Of a stretch of 64,000 nt of DNA, positions 1 to 11,900 are shown in pieces. The stretch comes from Heterotrichella gracilis (taxonomy: Eukaryota > Sar > Xanthophyceae > Tribonematales > Xanthonemataceae). The translations under genes and the position numbers were made by a program. The notes under the pieces were generated by a model. It searched no databases, had not been told where the DNA came from, and was given only the letters and a program-made list of their open reading frames with translations. The DNA lies in contig JAULBX010027827.1 in assembly GCA_032358255.1 (NCBI GenBank), positions 62,001 through 126,000 of the forward strand, given 5' to 3'. The first letter of the stretch is position 1. Every line of letters starts with the position of its first letter.

Positions 1-278
1 TCGTGTGTCATTCAGATGAAATTTTGGGTTGTACTAAATCCAGCATGCCATAGCCGAACTTCACCAGTATCATTGGACCATTCGCTTGGTGTCAGCAGGT
101 TTGTGGATTAAGTCTGTCGCGTTACCTGCGTTGCACTTGCGCAGCCAGATCAGCAGTCAGCTCTGCTCAAGTGGTGCTCTTATGCGTCAAGTCTCTCACC
201 CCCTGACGCCCAAGCTAAAATTCCAACATTACAGCACCTGTGCATACAAAAGGCACTAAATTCATCATTCCTGTGCAG

Positions 279-527
279 GTGCTGAAGCGGACTGTGAACG
301 CCACCCACGCACTCGTGGTGGCCATGGTGGTGCTCCGATTGCTGCCAACCACATGCGCAGGCCTCCTCCTCATCGGTGGTCTGCCAACGGGGCAGCGGCT
401 GATCAGCTTTGCCAGTGAGAACCACACGGTGGATGAGCTGATCAAGCCGCTGAAGAAGTACGCCATCCAGTGGCACCTGGGGGTGACGCTGGCGCTGGTG
501 TTTGGGATGCTGCGGAAGGGCGCGTGA
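279..527 (+). CDS. ABC4: 1,4-dihydroxy-2-naphthoate phytyltransferase (MenA/ABC4-like), last exon only
   Basis: An 83-codon terminal exon begins after a CAG acceptor at 276-278 and ends with TGA at 525-527. It shows two hydrophobic segments around a polar loop reading PTGQRLISFASENH, then a K-K-Y-A-I-Q-W-H stretch and a final hydrophobic helix. This matches my memory of the C-terminus of plastid DHNA phytyltransferases (UbiA superfamily, ABC4 in plants), which have a P-x-G-x-L...F-x-E-x-N-H loop followed by K-Y-Y-x-x-R-L-H. The enzyme attaches the phytyl chain in phylloquinone synthesis in the chloroplast membrane. The catalytic Asp-rich motifs lie upstream, outside the window. The exon converges on the LEA gene. 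Another UbiA-family prenyltransferase is the main alternative. Confidence 0.55.
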   Translation: MLKRTVNATHALVVAMVVLRLLPTTCAGLLLIGGLPTGQRLISFASENHTVDELIKPLKKYAIQWHLGVTLALVFGMLRKGA

Positions 528-1598
528 GCAGGCGCTGGGCAAGTGGAGGTCTGGCAACAATCGCATTGCTCTTTTGAGGGGGGGTTATGGCTCCACGTCG
601 TTGGTTGAAGCTAATGAGCTAATCAGCTTGCTGGGCAACTGCTTAGGGTTTGGATGGGGTGGAGGGCTTGCTCAGTGAGGTTTCGGGAGCATGTGCTGCG
701 TCAAGCGACCCCTCAGTAGGGTTTTGGGTGGGTTTCCTCTAGCCCAACGATGCCACCTCCACCAGGTTTCATGCAGCAGGTTCCAAGTGATTTGGATTTT
801 GCCAATGCCTTCTCGTCATGTTCGTTTATACAGCTATAATTTCCTTGATTACCAGATGTGTGTGTGGTGTGCGGGTGCAAAAGCCGTCAGTGACATGTGG
901 CGTGCAGCATATTCCATGCTTCTGCAGCAACAGGGTGCCCGGGCAATGCAGATGTGTGCACGCTACTAGCAATCTACTTGATTTTTAAATCCATGCAAGC
1001 TCTGAGAGGTATATTGCTTTAACATATGTGCAAGTTTCCGTTTGTGCTGCAAGATTGCCAGCGGATGTTAAGACAATTTTGAGCATGTGCAATTTTCAAG
1101 TTTCCTCGCGCGCAGGAACCCACAGTTTTCAGTCAGACTACACATTAAGGGTGCATCCCACTGTATGGAGTATTTTGTTAATCCATCATTTCGGGGGCAC
1201 TAATCACTTCTTGCAAAGTGCGTACGTGTCCTGAGAAGGCATAGCGATAAATTGCTTTTGGTTACAAACAACGGTGAAAGACAGTGGTGTGAGTGCCATA
1301 TCGTGGTGACACTTTGGGCAAACAAAAAACAAGTGGGCTGTGCCAGGCCCAGGCTGACTGTACATATGTCTTTACAAGCACAATTACTGGTCCGAACTGG
1401 CGGAACCTCCTGGCCCAATGATTGAGCCTCTTTACCCAAGTGGCAGAAAATTCTATCCCTCACTACACTACACAACATGATTGGCATACTCTACTAGCCT
1501 TGCCATTGCCATTCTGCAAACTGCCTCATTGGCAATTTGCAAACACAATGTATAATTTGGACAGTCAGTGCTGTACTCCCACAGCCTCGCCAACTGAT
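528..1598. other. convergent intergenic region
   Basis: This stretch separates the ends of the phytyltransferase (+) and the LEA gene (-), so it should hold both 3' untranslated regions. It is fairly AT-rich. The short open frames have no recognisable motifs. I see no RNA gene or mobile element. Confidence 0.5.
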
Positions 1599-4500
1599 CT
1601 AATTGTACTTGGCAAAAGCACCACCTCCATCGGCAGCCACCCGCACATCCTCGCTATCCATCTCGGGCGCAAAGTTCTCCTCCCCCCACCCCACAGCGGT
1701 CGCCTCCAGCACCCTCTCAGTCGTCTGGTGCCCCCTCTCCATATCCTCCCGCTCCTCGTGAGCCTCGTGCTGGGCGTGCGCCTCAGCAGCGGCTGCAGCA
1801 GTGGCATCCGCCTCCCGCTGCTGCTCTTGCTTCAGCAGGTCCTCGGTATTGGATGGGATGTAGCCTGAATCAGGAGCAAGGTTCACCAGATGGACCCGAG
1901 CAATCAAGGATTTGTAAGCGGCTGATTAGGTCTGCTGCAGCCGGCGGAGATTGGGATGTTTGGAGAGGATATCCCAATTCAGGAAGAGCCATAGGGCGCT
2001 GCCTTATCCACCTGGGCGGCTGTATCACTGATGGACTCCTCTGCCTGGCGCTGTGCCAAGATGTCCTCGGTGTTTGAGGGGATGTAGCCTACACCACCAC
2101 CACCCAAACGTTGGCTGGCTGTCAGTGGTCCACAAATCTCAACTTCAACAATGCTGCTAGCCTCCTTTGAATCTACTATGCTTACCACCAATTGTTGACA
2201 GATTTGTGCAGATTGCATCGCAATGCCTCGTCAAGCAACAGACCATAACTTCGTCCACATGCAAAGCTTATCACAATATGGACACCTGATGGCACCTGGC
2301 ACCATCAGGGCCATGGGCTAAGTACCATGACACAACCAACATGCCAGTTGCTCACCTGCGCTCAGCATGGCCTCCTCGTATGTGTGTGGTGTGATGCTGT
2401 CGCGCCACGCCTCCCCCACGTTGTCCGCCTTCTCCTTTGCCCCTTGCGCCAGGTCAACGACCTTGTCCTTGCTGGCCACAGCGGTGTCGGACACAGTCTG
2501 CAAGAAAAGGAAATTTTAATGAAAATCCAACCTCGCAGGAACAATATACTGCTCCTTCAGCCCAGTACATGATTGCTTGCAACATTAGATACTACTGCAA
2601 ACTCTGTGATTGCGTCTGGCAGCAATATATGTACTACATATTTCATGTATTACATTAGCATTTTATTCATGGCAATGCCAATCTTCCTGTTCAAGGCATG
2701 CATATCAATTTTCACTGCATCACTGGGGCTGCACATTATTCAAAATCTCAAATAGGTCAGGGGTTTACAATACGTGGGTGCTACAATAGTGACCCACACC
2801 ATTGCCACCATACTTTGCTGCATGCTAATTGCATAAGAAGGTGCACATACCTGCTTTGCTCCTTGGTACTTGTCCTTCACCACCTCCCCTGCTGCGCTCA
2901 CAGAGTCCACGGTGGCGCCATAGCCCTCCTGCACCTTCTCTGCACCATACCCAAGCTTCTCCTTAATCACGTCAAACACCCCCTTGGCACGCGCTTGGCC
3001 CTCCTCAGCGGTCTCAGCCACGTACTGCAACAAGGAGGGGTTTGGTAAGTCAGTCAAAAAGTTAAAATAGGTGCAAACAAAATAATAATTAAACTAGCAC
3101 TACTTGGTAAAACAGGCTCTTTAAACTGCATGGAGTGGCATTGCCATGATCTGATTTGATGACATGCAACTGAATTTTGGAAAACATGGTGCATGGAGTG
3201 GGCAAAGTATTGCTGCACATGCATGCTGCAGCAGCGGTAGTCAGGCCTTGCAATTTATGTTGCAATCTTGTGCATATTACAGAATTTGCCAAATTCGAAT
3301 ATTGTGCACGTTGCAAACTTGATGGTTCACTATCCTCACAAGTCCTAGGAATTGCATACCAGGTATAGATAATTGTGCTGCAATTCAGAAGTACACTCGA
3401 CCCTAAATGCACCGTACCTGCTTTGTCCCCTCATACTGGTCTGCCACTGTGTCCTTAGCCCTGGCAGCCTTGTCCTTCACAACATCCGCACCCTCCTGCG
3501 CCTTCTCTTTAGCTGCATCCACACCCCCTGCCACTGTGCCCTTGGCTGACTCATAGCTGTCACTGGCCTTGTCCTTGGTTGCGTCATAGGTGCCCTTGGC
3601 ACGCGCTGAAGCATCGTCCAGGTTCTCTCTGGTCCTGTACTTGGCGTCCCGGTAGGAGTCGGTCGCCTTTCCAGAGTCATATGTTCCCTTGGTGTGGCCA
3701 GTGGCTGAGTTGTAGGTGTCGCTCGCCTTGTCTGCTGCTGCGTGGTAGGTATCCTTTGCCTTGTCGGCCGCTGAGTTGTAGGTATCCTTGGCCATGCCTG
3801 CAGCTGAGTTGTAGGTGTCCTTGGTCTTATCTGCTGCTGAGTTGAGGGTGTCTTTGGTCTTGTCTGCAGCTGAGTTGTAGGTATCCTTGGCCGTGCCTGC
3901 TGCTGAGTTGTAGGTATCCTTGCTCTTGTCTGCAGCTGTGTTGTAGGTGTCCTTGGCCTTTCCAGAGGCAGAGTCCAAGGTGTCGCGTGTGGACCTCCTT
4001 GCATCATCAGCTGCCTGCTCTGCACTGGTCCTCCCTGCACACACACCAAAAGCTGTCAATAATCATGCTTCTGGCAATACATAACCGTTGGTAGATTGAT
4101 GGGTCATTAGTTGCACAACCATCCCAGGAGCCAGAGAAATGAGTACAAGCAGCGCTGTACACCACATGAGCCCCACATCTCACTGCACAACGATCATATG
4201 TTGACAATAACAGGCCAACCCCCTGGCATCACACACACATACGTCAGAAAACAGTTCAGGGTTAAAGGTATATGTACAAGCTTCAAAAGGTTTAAACTTG
4301 TACTGCCTTGGATGGAAACATAAGCAGTGGATTATTGTTTACATGCTGAGCAAACCTGGGCTCAGTATTTCCACCATGGCATGTTCGGTTGTGCCAGGTG
4401 CAGACTCTATAACATCCGTGACCAGACCCAGCACCTCGTGCTCGTGAGCAGCCAGCCCTGAAAATGCCGGCAGTACCGGTTAATCTATGCAGCAATGCAC

Positions 4501-7050
4501 CCAATGACGCAAAAAACACACAAAAACACACACACAATGCCCCCAGTGATTGCCCGATGCAGTACCTGCAAGGTCAGCTTGGTGGGGATGGTGGTGGTGG
4601 GTCAGAGTGTCAGTCAAGTGGTTCAACGCGTCCTGCACTGGCTTGTGCACTGCAACACCTCGCACCTTTCAGCCACACAAAAGGAAAATAGCAGATGCAG
4701 AGGTAGTGATCAGTAGTTTGCAGGTTCGGAATGCATTTATATGGTACATGGTACATGGTAAAAGCCAACAGAAAAGGACGCATCGACACAAGGACAAATA
4801 AGAAAACCAACCACTATGATAGGTCACTGCAAGCACACCATGTGATGCTGCAGAGTGTGAAACAGCCTGTGGCAGCACAACCCCACGCAAACAGAACGAA
4901 AGTCACAAGGAATAGCTTCAAACACTGTGACAATGGTGAAGAAAATAAGCTATCGCTTGTCAAACAATCCTGGCCTATAAACCCTAGCTCACCAGATGCA
5001 TGTGGGTCAGAGACATGGAAGGCGCCCAGAGTGACAGCATCACCCACGCGGTGCGCGGCATCCTGGATTTTGTGTGCAGCACCATATATGGCGGCTGCAC
5101 CTGGGCCCATGGTTTCCTCCTCGTGTGAGGGCGGTGGGTGGCTAACTGGGTGGGCTGTTGCGGCAGACGGGTGGCTAATTGGGTGGGCAGAGGGAGCAGA
5201 GTGGTCTCCTGCAATGCAGCATGGCTACTGTGTATGCAAGTCCAGGAATCTGCATGGGGTTTCCTGTTGCATGTTGGATGTACAGGTCTTGATGCCAACT
5301 TTATATTAATTGTTTTCTACTGTTTACAAAACATTTGCTACACCGCTTGCATTAATCAATACACCAGATCTGTTTGCAACGACCTGGTGTGTTGATGAAA
5401 GCAAGGGATGCAGAAATATTTTGTAATCAGCAAACAACAATTCAGTTCTTTGCCGAAAGTGCAGCACTTGATTTCACATGACAAATTTCAGATTGTTATG
5501 GGCAACAGCTTTTGTGGCCCACACCACGTTTACATGTCTAGCTCGACATCCTACACTACACTGTTTACTCACTGTTTCCTCATGTATCTACTTCCTACTG
5601 GATGCACGCTTCACCCCTCTACAAATGAACGCTTACCAGCTGGTGTTGAGCCCACAACCCTGTCCCTCAGGCCATGGTACGCCTCATCCACGGTGTCCTT
5701 GAGGCTTGCAAACACGCCCTTAGCCTCAGTCCTGTCCTGTGCAGACTGGGTCACGCCAGTGGCACCCTGGGATCCCTGGGAGTGGCGGTGCAAGGGAGAG
5801 TTACTAACTGTGAAGGCAGCACAGGGCCCCATGTACAGAAACCTTTCTGCCAGGGTACATTATGTGCGGGCTCAAGTGTACAACAGGTTCAATATATGTA
5901 GTGCACAGGCCTGCCAGCAAAAGCTGCATGCTTGCAGGTCATAGGAAAAGACTCTGTACAAAATAAGTCCAATATCCAGTTAAACACAAAAAAATCCTCT
6001 CACCTTTCCCAGGGACTCCAGCACACGGTTTGACTCTTCCAGTGCCTCTCCAGCATGCTCACGAGCCTGCACAGAAAAAAAAACAGGCCCACTCAACCTT
6101 TATACTACTTTATACCGCAATTTCAGGAACGGCTTTCCAAGAGCAACGTATGCATACACACATACAACCCTCAAAGTTTTCTTGTTGGTCAACTCAATAA
6201 TTGCAGTTTAAATGCTCTTTGCCAGGGAGCAATAGCAACAGTAGAGAAACGGTGGAACATTACTGCCAATGCTGCACACACTGTAGATACCAAAGCAACA
6301 GTTGCACATACAGCCCACACAAGGCTGCAGCCAAACACAAAGCTACCATGGTGCATAGCCATGAAAAGCATTAGGCAGACGCACCCGCTGCGCGTGCACC
6401 GCCGCCTCAGACGTGGGTGGCTCCATGGCGTGGCCGGTGAACTTGTCCTTCATTGCCTGGGCAGCATCGCCCGCCTGCACGCACACACACGCCAGCACTC
6501 AGAAACAAAACCCTACACCATACAGCCCAACCCCTAATTGGCAAGTGCCCGTTCCAAGGCCAGAATCGTTCAGCTGTGCGCGCACTCTGGCCAGCAGCAC
6601 TAACAAACCCTAGATACCAACACCCTAGCCTATGTGCCACCCCATAGGAGGGTGGCATGGCCAGTGAAAGCATGTCCTTGCATGCCGTGGCAGGAACCCT
6701 ACACCCCAAACCCTACAAAGCACCCTTCCATACCCTGTCTACAATCCTCATCCCTCAGCCCTACCCAATGGCCTTGCATATCATGCCAGCAACCCTGCAC
6801 CCTACACCCTTCCCCTGCGTACCATGTCTGCAACCCCCTTGGCGGGGCCGCCCTGCTCCTGGGTGGGGTCAGCAGTCACGTGGGTACCATCGGTGTCGGT
6901 GCCCTCCCCAGCAGTCACAGGCTTGGGGGCTGCGCTGTGGTCCCCGGCACGCAGTGTGGGGACCTCATTCTGTGGGGCCTTCATCCCCGGCTGCTTGGCT
7001 GCCTCCTCAGGGTTGGTCAGGCCCTGGATGGACTGCTTGATGGCATCCAT
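1599..7050 (-). CDS. group-3-like LEA protein, 11 exons, alternative last exons
   Basis: The first ATG is at 7050-7048. Exons: 7050-6823, 6474-6385, 6066-6004, 5775-5637, 5208-4993, 4649-4566, 4457-4356, 4034-3418, 3024-2851, 2497-2356, then either 2118-1979 or 1864-1599. All have GT-AG borders and compatible phases, giving 664 or 706 residues. Exon 8 (residues about 308-513) carries about a dozen degenerate 11-residue repeats of the type A-A-D-K-T-K-D-T-Y-N-S, the amphipathic-helix signature of group-3 LEA proteins such as Chlorella HIC6. Other exons contain similar Ala/Lys/Asp/Glu-rich helices. No signal peptide is evident. Known members are disordered when hydrated and protect membranes or proteins during drying and freezing; that role is inferred here. 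Confidence is high for the family, moderate for the small exons. Confidence 0.8.
1979..2118 (-). other. alternative terminal exon of the LEA gene (proximal)
   Basis: This exon starts after an ACAG acceptor in phase 1 and ends with TGA at 1981-1979. It encodes G-Y-I-P-S-N-T-E-D followed by 30 residues. The distal exon at 1864-1599 also starts in phase 1 and begins with the same nine residues, but has a longer acidic tail ending in TAG. I find no donor in the proximal exon whose phase fits the distal acceptor. The two therefore look like duplicated, mutually exclusive last exons rather than consecutive ones. Confidence 0.6.
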
Positions 7051-8950
7051 GGGGACTGGAAAATAGGGCTGAAGCTTGGTGGTTTTAAGACGATGAGGAT
7101 GTGGTAATCTGGGTTGACCTGGAAGCAACACAGGGTTGGTGAGGGCCAGCTTTGGGCAGAGCTTGGCTGCATTGCGTTCAGTACACCTGTGTTATATGAC
7201 ATGCGCATCCGGCACCGGAACGATAACACTTAGGCAGCTATCTCACGGCAAGGCGCATCAGCAGGTGCAGGAAGTAGATCTTTTCAGTCTCAAGTCCTTC
7301 CACAGGAGGGGCCGTATACGTAGGCAGCACGACCGCACGACACCGTTGAAAAACAAGCAATGCATGCCATGCCACCCCATGGGCGCAGAATGGCTTGTGA
7401 TACCAACTGATGGCAATAATGGCTGGGCGTTAAAACCTTCACCATCCCTGTATTCTGCTGAAGCAGGGGGCGTACCTCGACACGGGTTTGTTGCTCGACA
7501 GACGCAAAAGCACTCTCGGAGCACGCTTGCAATCGACTGTAGTGACTTGGTTTAGCAAATGAAGGCTACGACAGCGACAAGTTGTACAGAGAATCACTGG
7601 GAATAGCATATACAAAGCCCTTTCCCAGCACGAACCGGAGTTATACGCGGACAGGGCAGTCGCAAGAAACGACTCTGCATTCGCAACGAGTGCTTGACAG
7701 CTGCCTAGAATTGCACCTAAAATCAAGCCATGTGAAAATGACACGTGGACCAACATTTAGGGTTTTAGGGTTTGGACCAAATGCATGCCAATGCAAGGGG
7801 GCAAAGAAAGGGGTGAAGAACTTTAGAAGTTGATGGTGCACCGCAGGTCTCGAAGACACCTTTCGTGGAAAAGCCAAAGGCTCAACAAGGCTTTCCAAAA
7901 GTAATCCTTGAGAGGTGGTGCGCGGGCATGGCATCCAAAGGACTTGAGAAACCTTCACAACACCCACAGGCAACAGCGCAACACTACCCTAAATTGTGTA
8001 CAGTGGCTATGGCTGCCAACATCCATATTGTTATACTCGAGTTACACCCGCTCGGTGAGTGGTGGTAATATGATGACAGCAAGTATGGCACGCCCATGCA
8101 AGCCTGGTGCCAATACCTGACCTACCACACTACCACTTGGAACTGACATGCAGTATTGCACCACTTGCCATCAAAATTCAACTCAGTGGATATCCAGTCC
8201 ATCTTCCACTCACAGAACGAGACTAAAGTATGGGACTGGCATGACAGACAAACAAATGCTGTGCCCTTGGGCAGTAATTTATCTACCAGATGTGTCTATC
8301 AGATTGCTTCACTTGAGACTGTGCAAAGTATTCACCCAGCTCCCTATCGCCACTGTGCTGTGCATATTGCAAACAAAAAGCGCATGGGGGACCACGGCTT
8401 GACTATGAGCCTGCTCCACCACGGGGGATCATTACCACAAGAAAATAAAAGGACGATACATATCGATACATACACTCAAAATTCACTGCTGGAAAGCAAG
8501 ACGCCATTGACCATGGTGGGGCTTGGCCATGATCAGGACTGGCATATAGACAGAATGCTGTGCCCTTGGGCATTATTTTCTACCAGAAGCAGCATGGCTT
8601 GAAACAGCGCAATATATTTTCACAGGCCTCTTACCGCAACAAAACCAAACTGAAAAGCAACACGCCATTGGCCATGGTGGGCAAGAGCGAACGCCCTCCC
8701 AAATCATCCACCACAGGTCAAACTGCATGCATCAGGACCACCTAATCCACTCTACCTCCAACTACATGCAAGTGCTACTGTGCAAAAATCATCGTTCCCA
8801 ACCCTACACAGGGTACAGGTCCGCTGATACCCGCTGAACGCTGTCAAAATCTCCACTCTTTTACCCGTTTTCAGCAGCCCCTAAACCCCCTTCCCCTTCC
8901 CCCTCCCCTTTTCCTTCTCACACCGTTCTCTCCCCTGCCCCTCACCGCAG
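7051..8950. other. intergenic region between the LEA 5' end and the D-lactate dehydrogenase 3' end
   Basis: No open frame here shows protein-like features. The part next to 7050 should hold the LEA promoter and leader. A short G-rich telomere-like stretch lies at about 7757-7776. An imperfect repeat occupies 8228-8690. Confidence 0.45.
8228..8690. repeat. imperfect tandem direct repeats
   Basis: A segment with ACTGGCAT, TGCTGTGCCCTTGGGCA and TCTACCAGA occurs at 8228-8296 and again at 8533-8597, about 300 bases apart. A second motif reading GCCATTG(A/G)CCATGGTGGG occurs at about 8500 and 8662. The copies look like old duplications in noncoding DNA. I recognise no element family. Confidence 0.55.
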
Positions 8951-11900
8951 CTAGTAGTGCCACTTGAACTCCCATGGATCGCTGCCCAGCTTGCCGGGAT
9001 TGAGGATGTTGTGGGGATCCAGCGCCTTTTTTATGGCATGCATCACCTCCAGCGGCACTGCCCCGTGCTCCGCCTGCATGTGCTGCAGCTTGCCATAGCC
9101 CACACCATGTTCCCCTGCAGTCAAGGCAAAATAATACATTGAGCAGACCCACACAAACTATACCAGTAGAAGCATTATCGATACAATGGGGTTGCGGGGG
9201 GGGGGTGAGCCCCCATAGGGCACAAGTGTAGGGTATGGGCGCCTCCAGCGCCGCCCGCGTTTTGGCTGCATGTTCTGGAACTTGCCATAGCCACCACCAT
9301 GTTCACCTGCTAGGAGGTGGGGTGGCGGGGGTGGCGGGGGTATGTATGTGCATTCCGGCTTCAGGAGCAGGCTAGCACATGTCCGGGTATGCCTCTCCCG
9401 GCCGTACTGGGGCAATGCCTTTCACGCCAGGGATTTCCACCCACCCGCCTACGCATGCGCCCATTATGGTTTCCAACAGGTGCATTTTCGAGATTATGCT
9501 AGGGTTTCCAGCCTAGGGTAATGCATGCCCTCACCTGTGCACGTGCCCCCCATGCACTGCACCAGGTGCACCTATCTAGTTCCAGTCTACAGTTCCCCAT
9601 TCTAGGGTTTCACGTTAGGGTTTTTGCTCCAGGGTTTCCACCTGCCCACCTGTGCATGTTCCCCCCATGGCCTGCGCCAGGTGCACCATATCTCGCACCA
9701 CCCTCTCAGCACTGGCCACCTCAGCAGGGTCCCGGGGATCCACAATCAGCAGCATGTGGAAATTGCCATCCCCAACGTGGCCCACAAGGGGAGCATAGAT
9801 GTTGGCGTCCTGCAGCAGGGAGGGGAAGGGGTTTTCCATGAGGGTCTTCTAGGTTCAATCATTCATTCACATATAATGAGTTAGATGAATTCCAAGGCGT
9901 AGCTCCCAGAAGCCCTATCCCACACCTCCCGACTCTACAATAAACCCTAGCCGCAACTTAATATCCGCCTCCTATGTACACAGCTAGTATTCACCCACTT
10001 CCGCCCCTGGCTTCCCTCTTACTCCCAATAAAAACTCCTAAACCAATCTCGCACGGCACTCTGTAGGCCTGTATATGGGGACACACACGCCCATGGGAAC
10101 CCCAGCAACCCCAGGCACGTCACCCCTAACCCACATAGAAATTGAGCCAAAATTGTCAAATTGGACAGCATCCAACCCCCTACCCCTGCGTATTCCCACC
10201 AGCACACCCAAATCCCCACCTCGCACAGCTTCTGGGATGCCAGAACACACTCCGCCAGCCTCGAAATGGGCACACACACATCTGTGGGGAAGCCATTGCA
10301 CTCTGGGCGCACCGCCTTGGCCGCATAGTAGGCCGAATGGCGGGCAGACCACAGAGTCTGGCGCTCCTCGGGGGAGACGGCCCACTGGAAATCGGACCCC
10401 CCAAAATCACGCGCGATTTCTCCCACCAGGGTGGCCTGCAGAGGTGGACGGGGTGGGGAAGTGAGGTGGCGTGAGTGGCGGTGGTGGTGGTGGCCTGTGG
10501 GGAATGGTGGTGGGATGGCGGTGGTGGCGGCAGCATGTGAGTGGTACGCATGCGGGCACGAGAATTGGCATGTGGACATGGGAAGGAGACCTGCTGGGAA
10601 TCCGACCCGCCAAAGTCATGCGAATCTGAACTCATAATAAAAAACGTCAATTACCTATGATAAAAATGGATAAATTCCGGATGGATTGACCTTTTACCCT
10701 GTACCCAAACCCTACACACCCTGTGCCCACCTGTTCCTGCACCGCCGCCTCAGACACCTTGTGGAACTCGAAAAACAGCGTGGGCGCCACTCCAAACCCT
10801 GAACCCTAACCCTAAACCCACCTGGCGCCGCATGTGCAACACTGACTGCAATCTGGGTGTAGTGCTGGAATGCATGTAACTGGACCCACCTGCTCCTGCA
10901 CCGCCGCCTCCGACACTAAAAAACCAGCATGGACGCCACCGGCTCATTTTAAACCCTAAACCTAATCCTTGAACCCTAAACCCTGCGCCCACCTGCTCCT
11001 GCACCGCCGCCTCCGACACCCCGTGGAACTCAAAGAATACAGTGGGCGCCACGGGGAGGTGCGTGCCGCTGTATGCGTTCACTGCGCTAATGGCCAGGGG
11101 GTCGAGGAGCTCCACCCGCGCAACGGGGATGCCATACTGGAGCAGCGCAGTCACGCTGGAAACAGCGCCCTGTGGGTGTGGGGGCGGAGTTTAGGAAATT
11201 GGGATTTGAAGTACTAGGATTTATAGTTTTGCGGTTCAGGGCGGTGGCGATGGGCTCGGCGTCGAGAATTAGGGTTTTAAGGTTGTAGGGTTTAGGGCGG
11301 TCAGGGGGTCAAGCAGCTTCACCCGGGCCACGGGGATGCCGTACTGGAGCAGGTGGGTCATGCTGGACACAGCACCCTGAGGGTGTGGGGATTAGGATTT
11401 AGGGTTCTAGGATCTGGACTTTAGGGTCTGTTGTACTGCGGCATTACCCTTGCACCAGCTAACCCTGCACATGCCCACCCCCACCCCCACACAACCCACC
11501 TCCATGTCCTTGAACCCGCACACCGCCACAGACAGAGCCGCAGGTTGGCCCCACAGCCTCAAGGCAACCTCAGTCACCACCCCGAGGGTTCCCTCAGACC
11601 CCACCAGCAAATGGGTGAGGTCATACCCCGCGCTGCTCTTGCGCACGCGCCTGCCGGTGGTCAGAACCTGCGCGGGCAAGGGTTTGCTTAGGGGTTGTGA
11701 GCTGCACTTAGGATTTAATTAGGTTTGTGAGCCGGGTTTGTGAGCCGTAACTCGTCCAGGGGAGGGTTTGGCTAGGGTGTGTGGGCCATGCGGGCGCAAC
11801 CAGTCGGCGCCATTGGGAGGCGAACGATTGCATGTTCATAGATCATTTAGTACTCACCATCTCAGGCCCATGCCCGCACCTTCCCGTCCGCCATGACTGC

